Notes: generated by a model from the letters alone, not told the origin. A stretch of 64,000 nt of DNA from Legionella saoudiensis (GCF_001465875.1 NZ_LN901324.1:1612001-1676000), one strand, 5' to 3'; positions 39,768 to 50,756 are shown, counted from the first letter of the stretch. A program made the numbers and translations.

Positions 39768-39866
39768 GATGTAAAACAATATGTATAGAGTCTTAGATTT
39801 TAAATTTTGATATAAAATAATTGCTATCCATGTTTAAATAACCGAAAACAAAAAAACGACCCCTTT

Positions 39867-41015
39867 ATGACGCAAAAAGACAGATACTGGCAAGCTAAAA
39901 AAGTTACCATTATAGGCGGCATTTCTAACGCACTCTTAGGTGTGATTAAATTATCTGGTGGCGTTTTATTCCATTCTCACGCACTCATTGCCGATGGGTT
40001 ACATTCATTTTCTGATCTCATTACCGATGGCATGGTTTTACTCGCCTCCAAATATGGCAGCCTTGATGCGGATGATACCCATCCTTATGGCCATCAGCGT
40101 ATTGAAACTGCCGCAACCTTTTTATTGTCTTTATTGCTTATTTTGGCGGGAATTGGTATTGCCTGGGATTCCATATATGAACTGATGCATGCAAGTTATA
40201 CAATGCCTCAATGGCTATCCTTACCCGTAATAGGCATCTCTATTCTTGCCAATGAGGCCTTATTCCATTACACCTTATATATAGGCAAGCGCATTAGCTC
40301 TAAATTAATCATTGCCAATGCCTGGCACCATCGTACCGACTCTGCTTCCTCACTGGTAGTATTAATTGGATTAATAGGTAGTTTAGCCGGGTATGCATAC
40401 CTTGATACAGTCGCTGCCATTATTGTGGCGTTAATGATTGCTAAAATGGGCTGGGATTATGGTTGGCATAGTATTAAAGAGCTGGTTGATACCGCAGTAA
40501 GCCCTACCCTCTTAGCGCAAATTGAGCAAGTAATTCAAAATGTACCAGGAGTGGAAAAAATCCATCAATTGCGCAGTCGTTTTATGGGTGAAAATGTGCT
40601 TATTGACGTACATATTTTGGTTTCTCCCAGAATATCAGTCTCAGAAGGACACTACATTGCACAACATGTACACCAAGCACTCGTTAACCAAATTGATAGT
40701 GTTACTGATGTTATTGTTCATGTGGATCCAGAAGATGATGAAATCTCTAGCCCCTCACTTCACTTACCCAGCAGAAAGGTAATCTATGAGCAATTGCTTA
40801 CTGAGGTACACCTTAATTTCCCACAAATACTCTTTTGGAACTTACATTATCTCGATGGTAAAATCAGCGTTGATATCGTTTGCAAGGAACATTTTACCCA
40901 GTGGAGAGAATTGCATGAGCAAGTAATTTTGGCATTAAAACTGCAATCCGATATTAAAGAGGTTCGCCTCTTTAGTTTACATGAAATTATGGATCAAAAA
41001 TCAATTGAGTCTTAA
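39867..41015 (+). CDS. Cation diffusion facilitator family metal efflux protein
   Basis: 382 residues. Exports divalent metals (Zn, Fe, Co or Mn) in exchange for protons across the inner membrane. Seen: about six helices with the metal site ADGLHSFSDLITDG, THPYGHQRIET, and NAWHHRTDSASS; the cytoplasmic domain follows (EQVIQNVPGVEKIHQLRSR). The C-terminal ~80 residues beyond the usual CDF domain are extra compared with FieF of ~300. Metal not predictable. Near a ZIP importer gene, so this stretch concerns metal balance. Confidence 0.92.
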   Translation: MTQKDRYWQAKKVTIIGGISNALLGVIKLSGGVLFHSHALIADGLHSFSDLITDGMVLLASKYGSLDADDTHPYGHQRIETAATFLLSLLLILAGIGIAWDSIYELMHASYTMPQWLSLPVIGISILANEALFHYTLYIGKRISSKLIIANAWHHRTDSASSLVVLIGLIGSLAGYAYLDTVAAIIVALMIAKMGWDYGWHSIKELVDTAVSPTLLAQIEQVIQNVPGVEKIHQLRSRFMGENVLIDVHILVSPRISVSEGHYIAQHVHQALVNQIDSVTDVIVHVDPEDDEISSPSLHLPSRKVIYEQLLTEVHLNFPQILFWNLHYLDGKISVDIVCKEHFTQWRELHEQVILALKLQSDIKEVRLFSLHEIMDQKSIES

Positions 41016-41148
41016 CAGTTGATGAATTGTTTGATTACATTTTGCCATAGGGGCACTCCGTCTCTTTTTATATTTACGTGACCTCTAGCCTTTTTTTAGG
41101 TAAAATATGCCCCCAAAACTTTATGATTTCAAACGATAGGCATGATTC

Positions 41149-41907
41149 ATGGTCTCTGCTACCAGTTTAAAAATACTTTTTGCATGTTCCATTTTCGTCG
41201 TGATTTTGCTGGCTGGCTGGTATCCCTTTAAAAAACGTATCAAAGACGATAAACATATTGATTTTCCCGTAGGAGAAACCTTAGCTACAGGCGTATTTCT
41301 AGGAGCCGCTTTACTTCATATGCTTCCGGAAGCGAATTCAATGTTTCAAGCCATGGGTTATAGCTACCCCTTTGCCTTCATTATTACTGGTGCCGTATTT
41401 TTAATTTTCTTATGGTTTGAGCATTTAGGTAAAGAGCTCTATCACCATCACAACGCAGAGCATCCTGCATTTGCCTTATTAGCTTGGGGAATGCTTTCCG
41501 TTCACTCGATTATGTTGGGTGCCGCTTTAGGCTTAGCCCATTACAACTCAGTAATTATCATGCTGTTTTTAGCCATTATTACCCACAAATGGGCTGAAAG
41601 TTTTGCTATTGCTGTACAACTAAATAAAAGCTCAATGAGCATGAATCAAAGCTTAATATTCTTTATTCTGTTTAGTTTCATGACCCCCTTAGGAATTTAT
41701 TTTGGCTGGTATTTTGGCCATGGGGTTGAAACAAACTCTATTTTTGATCCTATTTTAATGGCTGCATCCGCAGGGACTTTTCTGTATTTAGGGACCCTAC
41801 ATGGTTTAGAGCGCTGTGTTATGGTAGAGCGCTGTTGCAATCTTAGAGATTTTAGTTTTGTAATTATCGGGTTTACATTGATGGCTACGGTCGCTATTTA
41901 TGTCTAA
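41149..41907 (+). CDS. ZIP family metal transporter
   Basis: 252 residues with about eight hydrophobic helices. ZIP proteins carry divalent metals, mainly zinc or iron, into the cytoplasm. Seen: LLHMLPEANSM (helix 2 metal region), MLSVHSIMLGAALG and ITHKWAESFAIAV, corresponding to the HN/HE metal-binding helices 4 and 5. Its end overlaps the maf start by eight bases, suggesting co-transcription. Confidence 0.9.
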   Translation: MVSATSLKILFACSIFVVILLAGWYPFKKRIKDDKHIDFPVGETLATGVFLGAALLHMLPEANSMFQAMGYSYPFAFIITGAVFLIFLWFEHLGKELYHHHNAEHPAFALLAWGMLSVHSIMLGAALGLAHYNSVIIMLFLAIITHKWAESFAIAVQLNKSSMSMNQSLIFFILFSFMTPLGIYFGWYFGHGVETNSIFDPILMAASAGTFLYLGTLHGLERCVMVERCCNLRDFSFVIIGFTLMATVAIYV

Positions 41908-42502
41908 ATTTTTACAACAGCAATCAATAATTCTTGCCTCAGCTTCTAGCATACGCAGCAAGTTGCTGCACTCGCTGGGAATTAAATTTACAGTAGTCCC
42001 CTCTCAGTGTGATGAAGAGGCGATTAAAGTATCTTTTGCTACGCAAAATAAACTCAAATTAGGCTATGAACTTGCAGCACAAAAAGCCTTGGATGTAAGT
42101 CAACGTTATCCAGAACATTTTATTATTGCAGCTGATCAATTATGTGTACTTGGTGAAACCTTGCTAAATAAGCCACTTGATCATCAAGCAGCAATTGAGC
42201 AGTTAAGTCGCTTAAGCGGTCAAACTCATCAGCAAATTTCCTGTCTTTGCATTGCAAAAAGTAATCAAATACTTTGGCAACATCATGAGGTAGCTGAATT
42301 AACCATGCACCAGCTAAGCAAACAAACCATTGAAACGTACCTCCTGAACGAAAAACCGTATGATAGTTGTGGCTCGTACCACTATGAAGCTCAAGGCAAA
42401 TGGTTATTCCAAGAAATAAAGGGAAATGAGGATACTATTTTGGGACTTCCTTTATTTCCATTAACACAAGCTTTAAGGAAATTAGGTGCTGTGCGTTTAT
42501 AA
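41900..42502 (+). CDS. Maf-family nucleotide pyrophosphatase
   Basis: 200 residues. Maf proteins hydrolyse non-canonical or methylated nucleoside triphosphates. Seen: IILASASSIRSKLLHSLGI at the N-terminus, the catalytic IIAADQLCVLGETLLNKP and LSRLSGQTHQQIS. Closest in pattern to the YceF branch but the subgroup (YhdE or YceF) is not settled here. Overlaps the ZIP gene by eight bases. Confidence 0.9.
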   Translation: MSKFLQQQSIILASASSIRSKLLHSLGIKFTVVPSQCDEEAIKVSFATQNKLKLGYELAAQKALDVSQRYPEHFIIAADQLCVLGETLLNKPLDHQAAIEQLSRLSGQTHQQISCLCIAKSNQILWQHHEVAELTMHQLSKQTIETYLLNEKPYDSCGSYHYEAQGKWLFQEIKGNEDTILGLPLFPLTQALRKLGAVRL

Positions 42503-42515
42503 CATTTTTTATACT

Positions 42516-42695
42516 GTCATTGCGAACACAAGGCAGCAACCCAGAATTGAGCTCTAGAAAAGCGCCGTCTCTGGGTTGCTTCGCTAAGGCTCGCAATGAC
42601 GAAATTTAGGCTAGAAAACATGTTTTTAAAATTGTTTCTTTATAAGAAACGCCGTCATTGCGAACGCAGTGAAGCAACCCAGAGCTGAGCTCTAG
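42516..42695. repeat. Palindromic repeat element, one full and one half copy
   Basis: The full copy runs 42516-42600: outer arms GTCATTGCGA and TCGCAATGAC, inner arms GCAACCCAG and CTGGGTTGC. A half copy at 42654-42695 repeats GTCATTGCGAAC, the GCAACCCAGA segment and the shared TGAGCTCTAG. This looks like a non-coding mobile palindrome (REP/MITE type) between maf and eno; no transposase gene is near. Confidence 0.75.
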
Positions 42696-42711
42696 TAGTA
42701 AATACAAATAA

Positions 42712-43998
<1,287 letters not shown>

Positions 43999-44010
43999 TC
44001 AAATAATTAA

Positions 44011-44040
44011 CACCCGCATTACACTAGGTTAATGCGGGTG
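44011..44040 (+). terminator. Hairpin behind eno
   Basis: CACCCGCATTA (44011-44021) and TAATGCGGGTG (44030-44040) form a perfect 11-bp stem with an 8-base loop shortly after the eno stop. It lacks a plus-strand T-run. Confidence 0.6.
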
Positions 44041-44177
44041 ATGCCATCCATTAGTACAAATTTATCGACAAATAAAACTCAATCGGATCAAATTAAATAC
44101 AAAATATTCTGGAAATTCATTCCTTTTGTTCTATACTGGATTCATATATTTATTAATCTTGTTGTATAGGTAGATTA

Positions 44178-45008
44178 ATGAAAGAAGTTGCTGTAGAAAA
44201 CTATATTTCCCTTGAAGCGCGTAAGCAGCATATAGCCAAATACCCTGTATTTTGTTTACTGCCCCCTGAATCAGTCCATCAGTTAGCCCTCTTGGTAGAA
44301 GAAGTTCGCGTGCAACCTAATGAGGTCATTGTTCAGGAAGGAGATTATTTTGATGGATTCTTTCTCATTGTTTCTGGAACCGCTTCTGTATCAAAATCAT
44401 TAAAAAGAATTAAGAAAACCAATCCCCGCCATGTAATTACTTTAGGCCCTAATAATGCCATTGGGCTAAACGAATCTGGATTTCATTGCCAGCAAGGAGT
44501 AAGGGTCGCATCAGTCATTGCAATAACCGATATGGTTTTACTACGGGTTGACTTACTTAGGTTTTATAATTTTTTAAAAGCTCATAAAACCATTTATCCT
44601 TCATTACAAAGGTTAAGTGAACGTTTTGTGCTCATGAATTTAATACGACACTCACTAAGTACTTTATCTCCAGACAAAATTAAGGAATTAATAGAAAAAA
44701 CCCAAACCCATTCAAATCCACTAAGAGAGAATACTCAAAATATCATTTACCTACACGAACAGAATAAACCTAATATTTCTCGTCTTGAGCAGGTGCTTTT
44801 TAAACAAATTAATGCTAAAAATACATTAGAAAATGTATTAAAAAGTGGATTAATAAAATTAAATCATGATGAGCTGTATGTAATCATGGTAAAACTACAC
44901 AATTTGGGATTTAGGGATTTTGACTTAATTATGAGTTCGGTTAAATTATCTCCAACCCCAATTTTGAAAAAAATTGCGAAAAAAATAACACGTTTCTGGA
45001 AAGGATAA
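44178..45008 (+). CDS. Cyclic nucleotide-binding domain protein
   Basis: 276 residues. An N-terminal cNMP-binding beta-roll (about 15-150): EVIVQEGDYFDGFFLIVSG and the phosphate-cassette region GLNES...GVRVASVIA retaining an Arg. The C-terminal half is helical, with no helix-turn-helix of the CRP type, so it is not an obvious transcription factor. It ends seven bases before the lipoprotein adaptor gene, which puts it in the same operon and suggests that a cyclic nucleotide or similar ligand tunes the exporter. That link is inferred. Confidence 0.8.
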   Translation: MKEVAVENYISLEARKQHIAKYPVFCLLPPESVHQLALLVEEVRVQPNEVIVQEGDYFDGFFLIVSGTASVSKSLKRIKKTNPRHVITLGPNNAIGLNESGFHCQQGVRVASVIAITDMVLLRVDLLRFYNFLKAHKTIYPSLQRLSERFVLMNLIRHSLSTLSPDKIKELIEKTQTHSNPLRENTQNIIYLHEQNKPNISRLEQVLFKQINAKNTLENVLKSGLIKLNHDELYVIMVKLHNLGFRDFDLIMSSVKLSPTPILKKIAKKITRFWKG

Positions 45009-45015
45009 TCCATTT

Positions 45016-45873
45016 GTGAAAACAAATACCTATCGAGTTTTTTTCTTCACTCTACTTGTCTGTTTTACACTCACCAATTGTAAAAACAGTAAACAAGTTG
45101 CGTTTCCTGGATATATACAAGGAAAATTTACTTATATTTCTGCTTATTATCCGGGGGAATTAAGACAGCTTAATGTCACCGCTGGGAATACCATCAAACA
45201 AGGACAACCCTTATTTACCCTAGAGCCCTCCCCCGAAAACACAGAGCTGCTTGCAGCTAACGCACGTGTACAACAAGCACTCGATGAACAAAAAAAGCAT
45301 GAATCAAATTATGCTTTGCAAAAAAAGAACCATGAACGAAATTTATTTTTATTTAAAAAAGAAGTTATTTCCAAAGAAGAGTTAGATAAAAGTAATGATG
45401 AATTAAATGCCGCATCAGCCAATAAAAAAGCTGCTCAAGCCAATTTGTTAGAAGAAAAAGCCAAACAAAGCCAGGCTCAATGGTCCTCACAGCAAAAAAC
45501 CGTTCTCGCACCGGTTGATGCGCTAGTATTCCAAACTTATTACTATGAGCACGAACAAGTTCCTGCTAATAAGCCGGTACTTTCATTGCTTACCTCAGGT
45601 TCATCAAAAGTAATTTTTTACATTCCTGAACCACTACTCAGTACCATCAGCCTAAATCAACTTGTATATGTTGCTCGTGATGGACAATCCGAAACCCTTA
45701 AAGCAAAAATCACTTATATATCCCCAAAGGAAGAATATACCCCGCCAGTAATTTTTAGTGATGCAGAGCGCAATAAACTAGTATTCCGGGTTGAAGCCCT
45801 GCCACTTACAGAAAATAATTTAGCGGTGCATCCTGGACAACCAGTTACTGTTTTTCTGGATAATAAAAACTGA
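45016..45873 (+). CDS. HlyD-family membrane fusion lipoprotein
   Basis: 285 residues. Periplasmic adaptor of a tripartite ABC exporter. The N-terminus is a lipoprotein signal (FFFTLLVCFTLTNC, lipobox LTNC), then a biotinyl-lipoyl half (TYISAYYPGELRQLNV), a long coiled coil (about 75-160) and the second lipoyl half with a beta-barrel (KTVLAPVDALVFQT). GTG 45016 start. It overlaps the ATPase gene by one base. Resembles YbhG/YhiI adaptors. Confidence 0.9.
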   Translation: MKTNTYRVFFFTLLVCFTLTNCKNSKQVAFPGYIQGKFTYISAYYPGELRQLNVTAGNTIKQGQPLFTLEPSPENTELLAANARVQQALDEQKKHESNYALQKKNHERNLFLFKKEVISKEELDKSNDELNAASANKKAAQANLLEEKAKQSQAQWSSQQKTVLAPVDALVFQTYYYEHEQVPANKPVLSLLTSGSSKVIFYIPEPLLSTISLNQLVYVARDGQSETLKAKITYISPKEEYTPPVIFSDAERNKLVFRVEALPLTENNLAVHPGQPVTVFLDNKN

Positions 45874-46796
45874 TGGAACCTAATTTAATTATTGATGTAA
45901 AAAACTTAGGGAAAAACTTTGAAGATAGGCCTGCCGTTGTCAATGTAAACTTGCAAGTTAAACCCGGAGAAATTTATGGATTTCTAGGGCCTAATGGTTC
46001 AGGCAAAACCACTACTATTCGCATGCTTTGCGGTCTTTTGACTCCAGATAGCGGCTCAGGAACCTGTCTTGGCTATGACCTGTTAACCCAGTCCAAAACA
46101 ATTCGTCGCCATGTAGGATATATCCCACAGCATTTTAGTTTATACAAGCAGCTTACCGTCTATGAAAATATCTTATTTATGGCTGAACTGTATGGGGTTT
46201 TTGATCGTAAACGAGCCACCCAACAAATCATGACCCACCTTGGGCTTAGCTCAAGAAAAAATCAGTTAGCTGGTGGCCTCTCAGGCGGATGGAAACAACG
46301 TCTAGCCCTTGCCTGTGCACTGATACATCAACCCTTTTTATTGCTTTTGGATGAGCCAACCGCCAGTGTTGATGCCGAGTCTCGTATGGATTTTTGGGAA
46401 ATCATGCGTGACTTATCCTCCGAAGGAATGACCATATTACTTAGTTCCCACAATATGGATGAAATTGAGCGTTGTCATCGTATTTCCTACATTACTGATG
46501 GCCATTTACTGCTTAGCGGGAAAATTAAAGAAATCATTCGTGATATTAACCTAACCACCTGGAGCGTTCAGGGAAAAAATCTGTTATTACTGGCCAGACA
46601 GCTAGAAGCAACTCCAGGAGTAGAACAAGTCATTACCTTACTGGATACGCTCCACGTCAGCGGTCAAAATCAAGAGACATTAAATAAAGCCATTAAGCCC
46701 TTTTTAGAGAATCCAAATTTCACCTGGCAAATGATTCAGCCATCGCTGGATGACGTATTTGTCTGGATGACAAAACATCAATCAGGAAAATCCTAA
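45873..46796 (+). CDS. ABC exporter ATPase (YbhF-like, single domain)
   Basis: 307 residues. Energises the ABC-2 permease next door. Seen: Walker A GPNGSGKTTT, Q-loop IPQHFSLYKQLTV, signature LSGGWKQRLALACAL, Walker B LLLLDEPTASVD and the H-loop SSHNMDE. E. coli YbhF carries two such domains; here there is one. Starts on the last base of the adaptor gene and ends three bases before the permease gene. Confidence 0.93.
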   Translation: MEPNLIIDVKNLGKNFEDRPAVVNVNLQVKPGEIYGFLGPNGSGKTTTIRMLCGLLTPDSGSGTCLGYDLLTQSKTIRRHVGYIPQHFSLYKQLTVYENILFMAELYGVFDRKRATQQIMTHLGLSSRKNQLAGGLSGGWKQRLALACALIHQPFLLLLDEPTASVDAESRMDFWEIMRDLSSEGMTILLSSHNMDEIERCHRISYITDGHLLLSGKIKEIIRDINLTTWSVQGKNLLLLARQLEATPGVEQVITLLDTLHVSGQNQETLNKAIKPFLENPNFTWQMIQPSLDDVFVWMTKHQSGKS

Positions 46797-46799
46797 GCC

Positions 46800-47939
46800 A
46801 TGGACTTTAAAAATTATCGCTCGCTACGACTATGGGGCATGTTCAAAAAAGAATTAAGGGTAATCTTACGTGATTATCGAACCTATATCTTCGTGCTTAT
46901 CACCCCCTTTTTACAAGCCATCTTATTTGGCTTGATTATTGATCATGATGCACGACATATCCCAACTATTGTTGTGGCTAAAGATCAATCCCCTATCACC
47001 GACAGCTTAATTCAATCTTTTCGCAATACCAGCTATTTTAATATCAAAGATGTCATTCAAGATGAGACTGAAGCCGATGCATTACTTAAAAAAGGGATAG
47101 TGAAATTTGTCATCCATATTCCTCAAGATTTTACCCGGGATTTGATTCGCAATGATTCGCCTCATGTTCTTTTGGAAGGAGATGCCACTGATCCAACAGT
47201 CATCAATAATGCCTTTCATGCTTCATCAGCAATCGCTAAAAACACGTTAAAAGAAATTGCGCAAGGACCTTTAAAATATCTTGAGCCACAAGAGTCAGGT
47301 TTTGTAATTGATACCCATGCTAAATATAATCCTGCAGTTAAAGCTCAATATCATACCCTGCCGGGATTATTGGCAACTATATTGACGATATCCTTAGCTT
47401 TAGTAATGGCTATTTCCATTACTGGGGAGTATGAAAGTGGCACTATGGAAATGTTATTAATTACCCCAATTTATCCGCTTGAAGTAATTCTAGGTAAATT
47501 ATTACCCAATATTCTTTTAGGCTATATTTTATTTTTTGCGATACTGTTTATCTCGATTTTTTTATTTAATGTTCCTTTTTATGGCAGTTTATTTTTACTT
47601 ACCTTGGCTGCATTCCCGTTTATTATTGCTAACTTGTCCTTTGGAATTGCAACCTCATGCATTGCTAAAACTCAATTTCAAGCAGCTCAAATCGCTGGGA
47701 GTTATACTCTTCCTGCGGTTTTATTTTCAGGCTTTTTATTTCCTACTGCGTCCATGCCCACCTGGGCACAATGGCTGAGTGATTTATTCCCTAGTACCTA
47801 TTTTCTGAAAATTAGTGGGGATGTGATGTTAAAGAATTCTAGTTTTATGGATATCTTACCTAATATCTGGCCAATTATTGTATTTGCTATTGTGCTTATT
47901 TTTATTAGTTATAAGTTTTATCGTAAGACCTTGGATTAA
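46800..47939 (+). CDS. ABC-2 type permease (YbhS/YbhR-like)
   Basis: 379 residues: an N-terminal helix, a large periplasmic domain (about 45-185), and five more helices in the C-terminal half with the ABC-2 segment GEYESGTMEMLLITP. Only one permease gene is present, so a homodimer is expected where E. coli uses YbhS plus YbhR. Together with the adaptor, the ATPase and a TolC protein this should form an envelope-spanning efflux pump for drugs or a cell product. Confidence 0.92.
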   Translation: MDFKNYRSLRLWGMFKKELRVILRDYRTYIFVLITPFLQAILFGLIIDHDARHIPTIVVAKDQSPITDSLIQSFRNTSYFNIKDVIQDETEADALLKKGIVKFVIHIPQDFTRDLIRNDSPHVLLEGDATDPTVINNAFHASSAIAKNTLKEIAQGPLKYLEPQESGFVIDTHAKYNPAVKAQYHTLPGLLATILTISLALVMAISITGEYESGTMEMLLITPIYPLEVILGKLLPNILLGYILFFAILFISIFLFNVPFYGSLFLLTLAAFPFIIANLSFGIATSCIAKTQFQAAQIAGSYTLPAVLFSGFLFPTASMPTWAQWLSDLFPSTYFLKISGDVMLKNSSFMDILPNIWPIIVFAIVLIFISYKFYRKTLD

Positions 47940-47998
47940 GCAAAATTATTGCTGCGCTAGGTGAAATTTGAAACATAATTATTAGCCTCAATTACAAA

Positions 47999-49339
47999 TC
48001 AGCCATGCTGCAACCATTGATTCACGACGAATAAATCATTAGCGCTTAAAGTGCCTGCTTCTTTTTTCAAACGTAATAAATTAATAATATAATCATAACG
48101 AGCCGATTCATATTGCATTTGCGCGTCCAATAATTGGGTTTGTTGAGCTAATACATCCGTTAAACTACCAGCCCCAGAAACATAGCGTTGTCTTAATCCT
48201 TCTAATGAGCTTTGCGCTGATTGAATTGCATCACTCGCATAGCGTATTTTCTTGATATTGGCAGAAACATTTCGATAACTTTTACGTGTCTCATAAGTGA
48301 CCTCTCTTACAGAGTGCTCTAACTTTTGCTGATCGATGCGAAAGTTATATTTCGCTTTGCGTGCAGAAGCGACCGCTAAGCCTCCAGCATAAATGGGTAT
48401 ATTTACATTAAGAAACGCGCCAGCATTACGTACCCGGCTTGATCCAGCGGCAACAATAACACTACCTTCTGAGTAGTGGAATGCATTATCATCATACAAT
48501 AATTTAGCATTAACTGTAGGCAAATGATCCCCATAATTTTGTTTTATTTTTTCACGAGAAGCCTGCAGTTTTAATTGATTTGCCTTAACAATCCAATTGC
48601 CTGTGAGCGCCTTATGCACCCATTTCTCTATATTGGCAGGCTGTGGGGAAATCAGGGGGATTTTGTTACGCAAATCCGCTAAAGAAGTGTATTCAAAAGA
48701 AGTGATCTGGGTTAAATATTCTCTATCGGAAGCTAACTGGGCTTCCGCTGAGATAAGATCCGATTCAGCAGCACTATAGGAGGATTTTGCCACATACACA
48801 TAACTCCTGGTGGTTTTCCCTATTTTGTATTTTTGCTCCACATCATACAATTGCTTTGCTAAAGCTTTTTTATGGGCATGAAGATAAGAGACTCTTTTTT
48901 CACTGCGCAGCACATTAAAATAAGCATCAGTAACCCGCAATATTAAATCTTGCAACTCAGAGTTCAAACGAGCTACCGCTTCCCGAGCAGCAATTTTAGC
49001 AGTCTTATAGCGAGAAAAACTTCTAAAATTAAAGATTGGTTGCGTTATACTAAGGCGCATTTCATAGCTGCGAAAGGTATTACGCGGGGGTTCTATTTCA
49101 GGCACTATAGCGCCATAGCTGTATTGCTTATCTGCAGAGGGTTGAAGTTCAAGGTGCGCGTTGAGTAATAGATCGGCCCTGCTGATGGCAATATCTTCCC
49201 TATAAGCTAAAGTTTTAAGCAGAGCCTCTTGGTATACATTATCATGAGCTAATGCTTCCCGAAAAACGCCCATTAAATCATCAGCATTACAATGACAAGA
49301 CAACAATAAACTAGCGGCTAATACTATTCTCTTTTTCAC
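47999..49339 (-). CDS. TolC-family outer-membrane efflux protein
   Basis: 446 residues with a signal peptide (MKKRIVLAASLLLSCHCNA). Two-fold repeated helical hairpins and short beta-strand segments typical of TolC (SITQPIFNFRSFSRYKTAKI, VNIPIYAGGLAVASARKA). It forms the outer-membrane duct for a tripartite exporter. It is transcribed towards the adaptor-ATPase-permease genes, so the pump may be encoded by two convergent units. Confidence 0.9.
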   Translation of the reverse strand: MKKRIVLAASLLLSCHCNADDLMGVFREALAHDNVYQEALLKTLAYREDIAISRADLLLNAHLELQPSADKQYSYGAIVPEIEPPRNTFRSYEMRLSITQPIFNFRSFSRYKTAKIAAREAVARLNSELQDLILRVTDAYFNVLRSEKRVSYLHAHKKALAKQLYDVEQKYKIGKTTRSYVYVAKSSYSAAESDLISAEAQLASDREYLTQITSFEYTSLADLRNKIPLISPQPANIEKWVHKALTGNWIVKANQLKLQASREKIKQNYGDHLPTVNAKLLYDDNAFHYSEGSVIVAAGSSRVRNAGAFLNVNIPIYAGGLAVASARKAKYNFRIDQQKLEHSVREVTYETRKSYRNVSANIKKIRYASDAIQSAQSSLEGLRQRYVSGAGSLTDVLAQQTQLLDAQMQYESARYDYIINLLRLKKEAGTLSANDLFVVNQWLQHG

Positions 49340-49395
49340 GTCACCTTAATCCCTGGTTTTTATAAAAAAGTAATTATTTTGTAATTGGTTAGTGG

Positions 49396-49956
49396 CTAAT
49401 CTTTCTTATAAGGCAAATACTCTGGCACTGCTTTAGGATAATATCCTTTTATATGACGGTAGTAATCCAATATTTTGGGGAAATCAGTGCTTATGTCGCC
49501 AGTAGGCCAAAACGCCTCTCGAATGCGAACTTCTTTCGAACCATAATCAAAAGCAACCATAGCCAAAGGAAGTTTTGCTTTACAAGCAATATGGTAAAAA
49601 CCTTCTTTCCAACGGGTGACAGGACCTCGAGTACCCTCAGGAGTAATCGCGAGCCGAAACTCATCTTGCGTATGGAATAAATTAACTACCTTATCTACCG
49701 CATTATTTTTTTTAGAGCGATCTACAGGGGCTCCACCTAATATCCTTAAAATAGGACCTAAAGGAAAAAAGAAAAGCTGCCTTTTGGCTAAAAAATTAAT
49801 TTTCACGCCCAGCGAGAAACGTGCAAATAGGCCAACCATAAAATCCCAATTGCTGGTATGCGGGGCAACAACAACCACGTATTTTTTCTCTTTAGGTAAT
49901 TCACCCACTACCTTCCAGCCAAATAATTTAAAAATAAATTGTCCAAATCTCTGCAT
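49396..49956 (-). CDS. Lysophospholipid acyltransferase family protein (PlsC-like)
   Basis: 186 residues. Carries the acyltransferase motif HTSNWD (H-x4-D, about residues 32-37), APVDRSK (motif II region) and PEGTRGP (motif III). Such enzymes transfer acyl groups to lysophospholipids at the inner membrane. Shorter than PlsC (about 245), like the small family in gammaproteobacteria. Lies behind the TolC-type gene on the minus strand with no obvious functional tie. Confidence 0.88.
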   Translation of the reverse strand: MQRFGQFIFKLFGWKVVGELPKEKKYVVVVAPHTSNWDFMVGLFARFSLGVKINFLAKRQLFFFPLGPILRILGGAPVDRSKKNNAVDKVVNLFHTQDEFRLAITPEGTRGPVTRWKEGFYHIACKAKLPLAMVAFDYGSKEVRIREAFWPTGDISTDFPKILDYYRHIKGYYPKAVPEYLPYKKD

Positions 49957-50107
49957 AACATAACTATCTTTAATTACTTGTACACTAGTATATACGTTTT
50001 ACAGGTCTTTATGATACCTCTTTATTTTTTTATTCCTGAGTTAAACCAGAACAACCACCAAAACTGTACTAAAATTATACATATATACGCGTCGCTAGGA
50101 GCAGATC

Positions 50108-50686
50108 ATGAAAACACACGATCCAGCACTATACTTTTCCAATCCACGTTTGCTGAGTGCCGTATACTTTGGATTGTTGTCTGTAGTGGGAACCATTTTG
50201 ATTGATGCATTTCTTTCCTTAATTGGAATAGAAGATATTGTGCCGCTCTTTGAAGCAATCATCGTAGGGATGGTCGTTGCATCAGCAACTGGAGCAATAT
50301 TTGGTAAACAAATCATTTATTGCCCCAAACCTTACATGAAAAAAACCTTTGCCATTGGTTTTATCATGGTTATCCTATCACTGCCTTTTTTTGCACTAGG
50401 CCTAGTGTTCTTTATGGATAAAGGCTCTACTGTCTTATTTTCAATCCCCAACTTTAAACATTTAGTTTACTCTTATCTGGTTATACTCGGCTACAGCTAT
50501 ATACTCTTTGGTATTTTACTTGCAATTGCCGCAGGAGGTGCTGCTATATATTTGCGTGGGTGGTTGGTATACGATATCTTACATACCGATAAAAGAAAGC
50601 ACATGCGTTTACCACGATTTGTATCTGCCCAGGCTCGAACTAAAACGTTACGTAAAGCACATGCGACACATCATAAAAAAATATAA
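50108..50686 (+). CDS. Conserved membrane protein, unknown function
   Basis: 192 residues with four hydrophobic helices (about 17-37, 43-63, 76-103, 118-150) and a basic C-terminal tail rich in Lys, Arg and His (DKRKHMRLP, KTLRKAHATHHKKI). AGGAG lies before the ATG. No domain recognised. It precedes the AddB-like nuclease gene by 70 bases on the same strand. Confidence 0.7.
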   Translation: MKTHDPALYFSNPRLLSAVYFGLLSVVGTILIDAFLSLIGIEDIVPLFEAIIVGMVVASATGAIFGKQIIYCPKPYMKKTFAIGFIMVILSLPFFALGLVFFMDKGSTVLFSIPNFKHLVYSYLVILGYSYILFGILLAIAAGGAAIYLRGWLVYDILHTDKRKHMRLPRFVSAQARTKTLRKAHATHHKKI

Positions 50687-50756
50687 AATGGCCTGTTTAC
50701 ATTTCGCCAGCTTGAGGCAAAATGTAAGCAGTTTCTAAATAGGGTATGATTCATTA

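Noticed and set aside
39571..39774. Open frame of 67 codons in the DnaA-box gap
   Set aside because: Composition is that of AT-rich intergenic DNA, there is no ribosome site, and it overlaps the DnaA boxes.
39501..39866. Chromosomal replication origin (oriC)
   Set aside because: DnaA boxes are present, but no dnaA, dnaN, gidA or rpmH gene is near, and only a few boxes are seen. Kept as a DnaA-binding site only.
44178..45008. CRP-type transcription factor
   Set aside because: The CNBD is present but the C-terminal half has no helix-turn-helix pattern.
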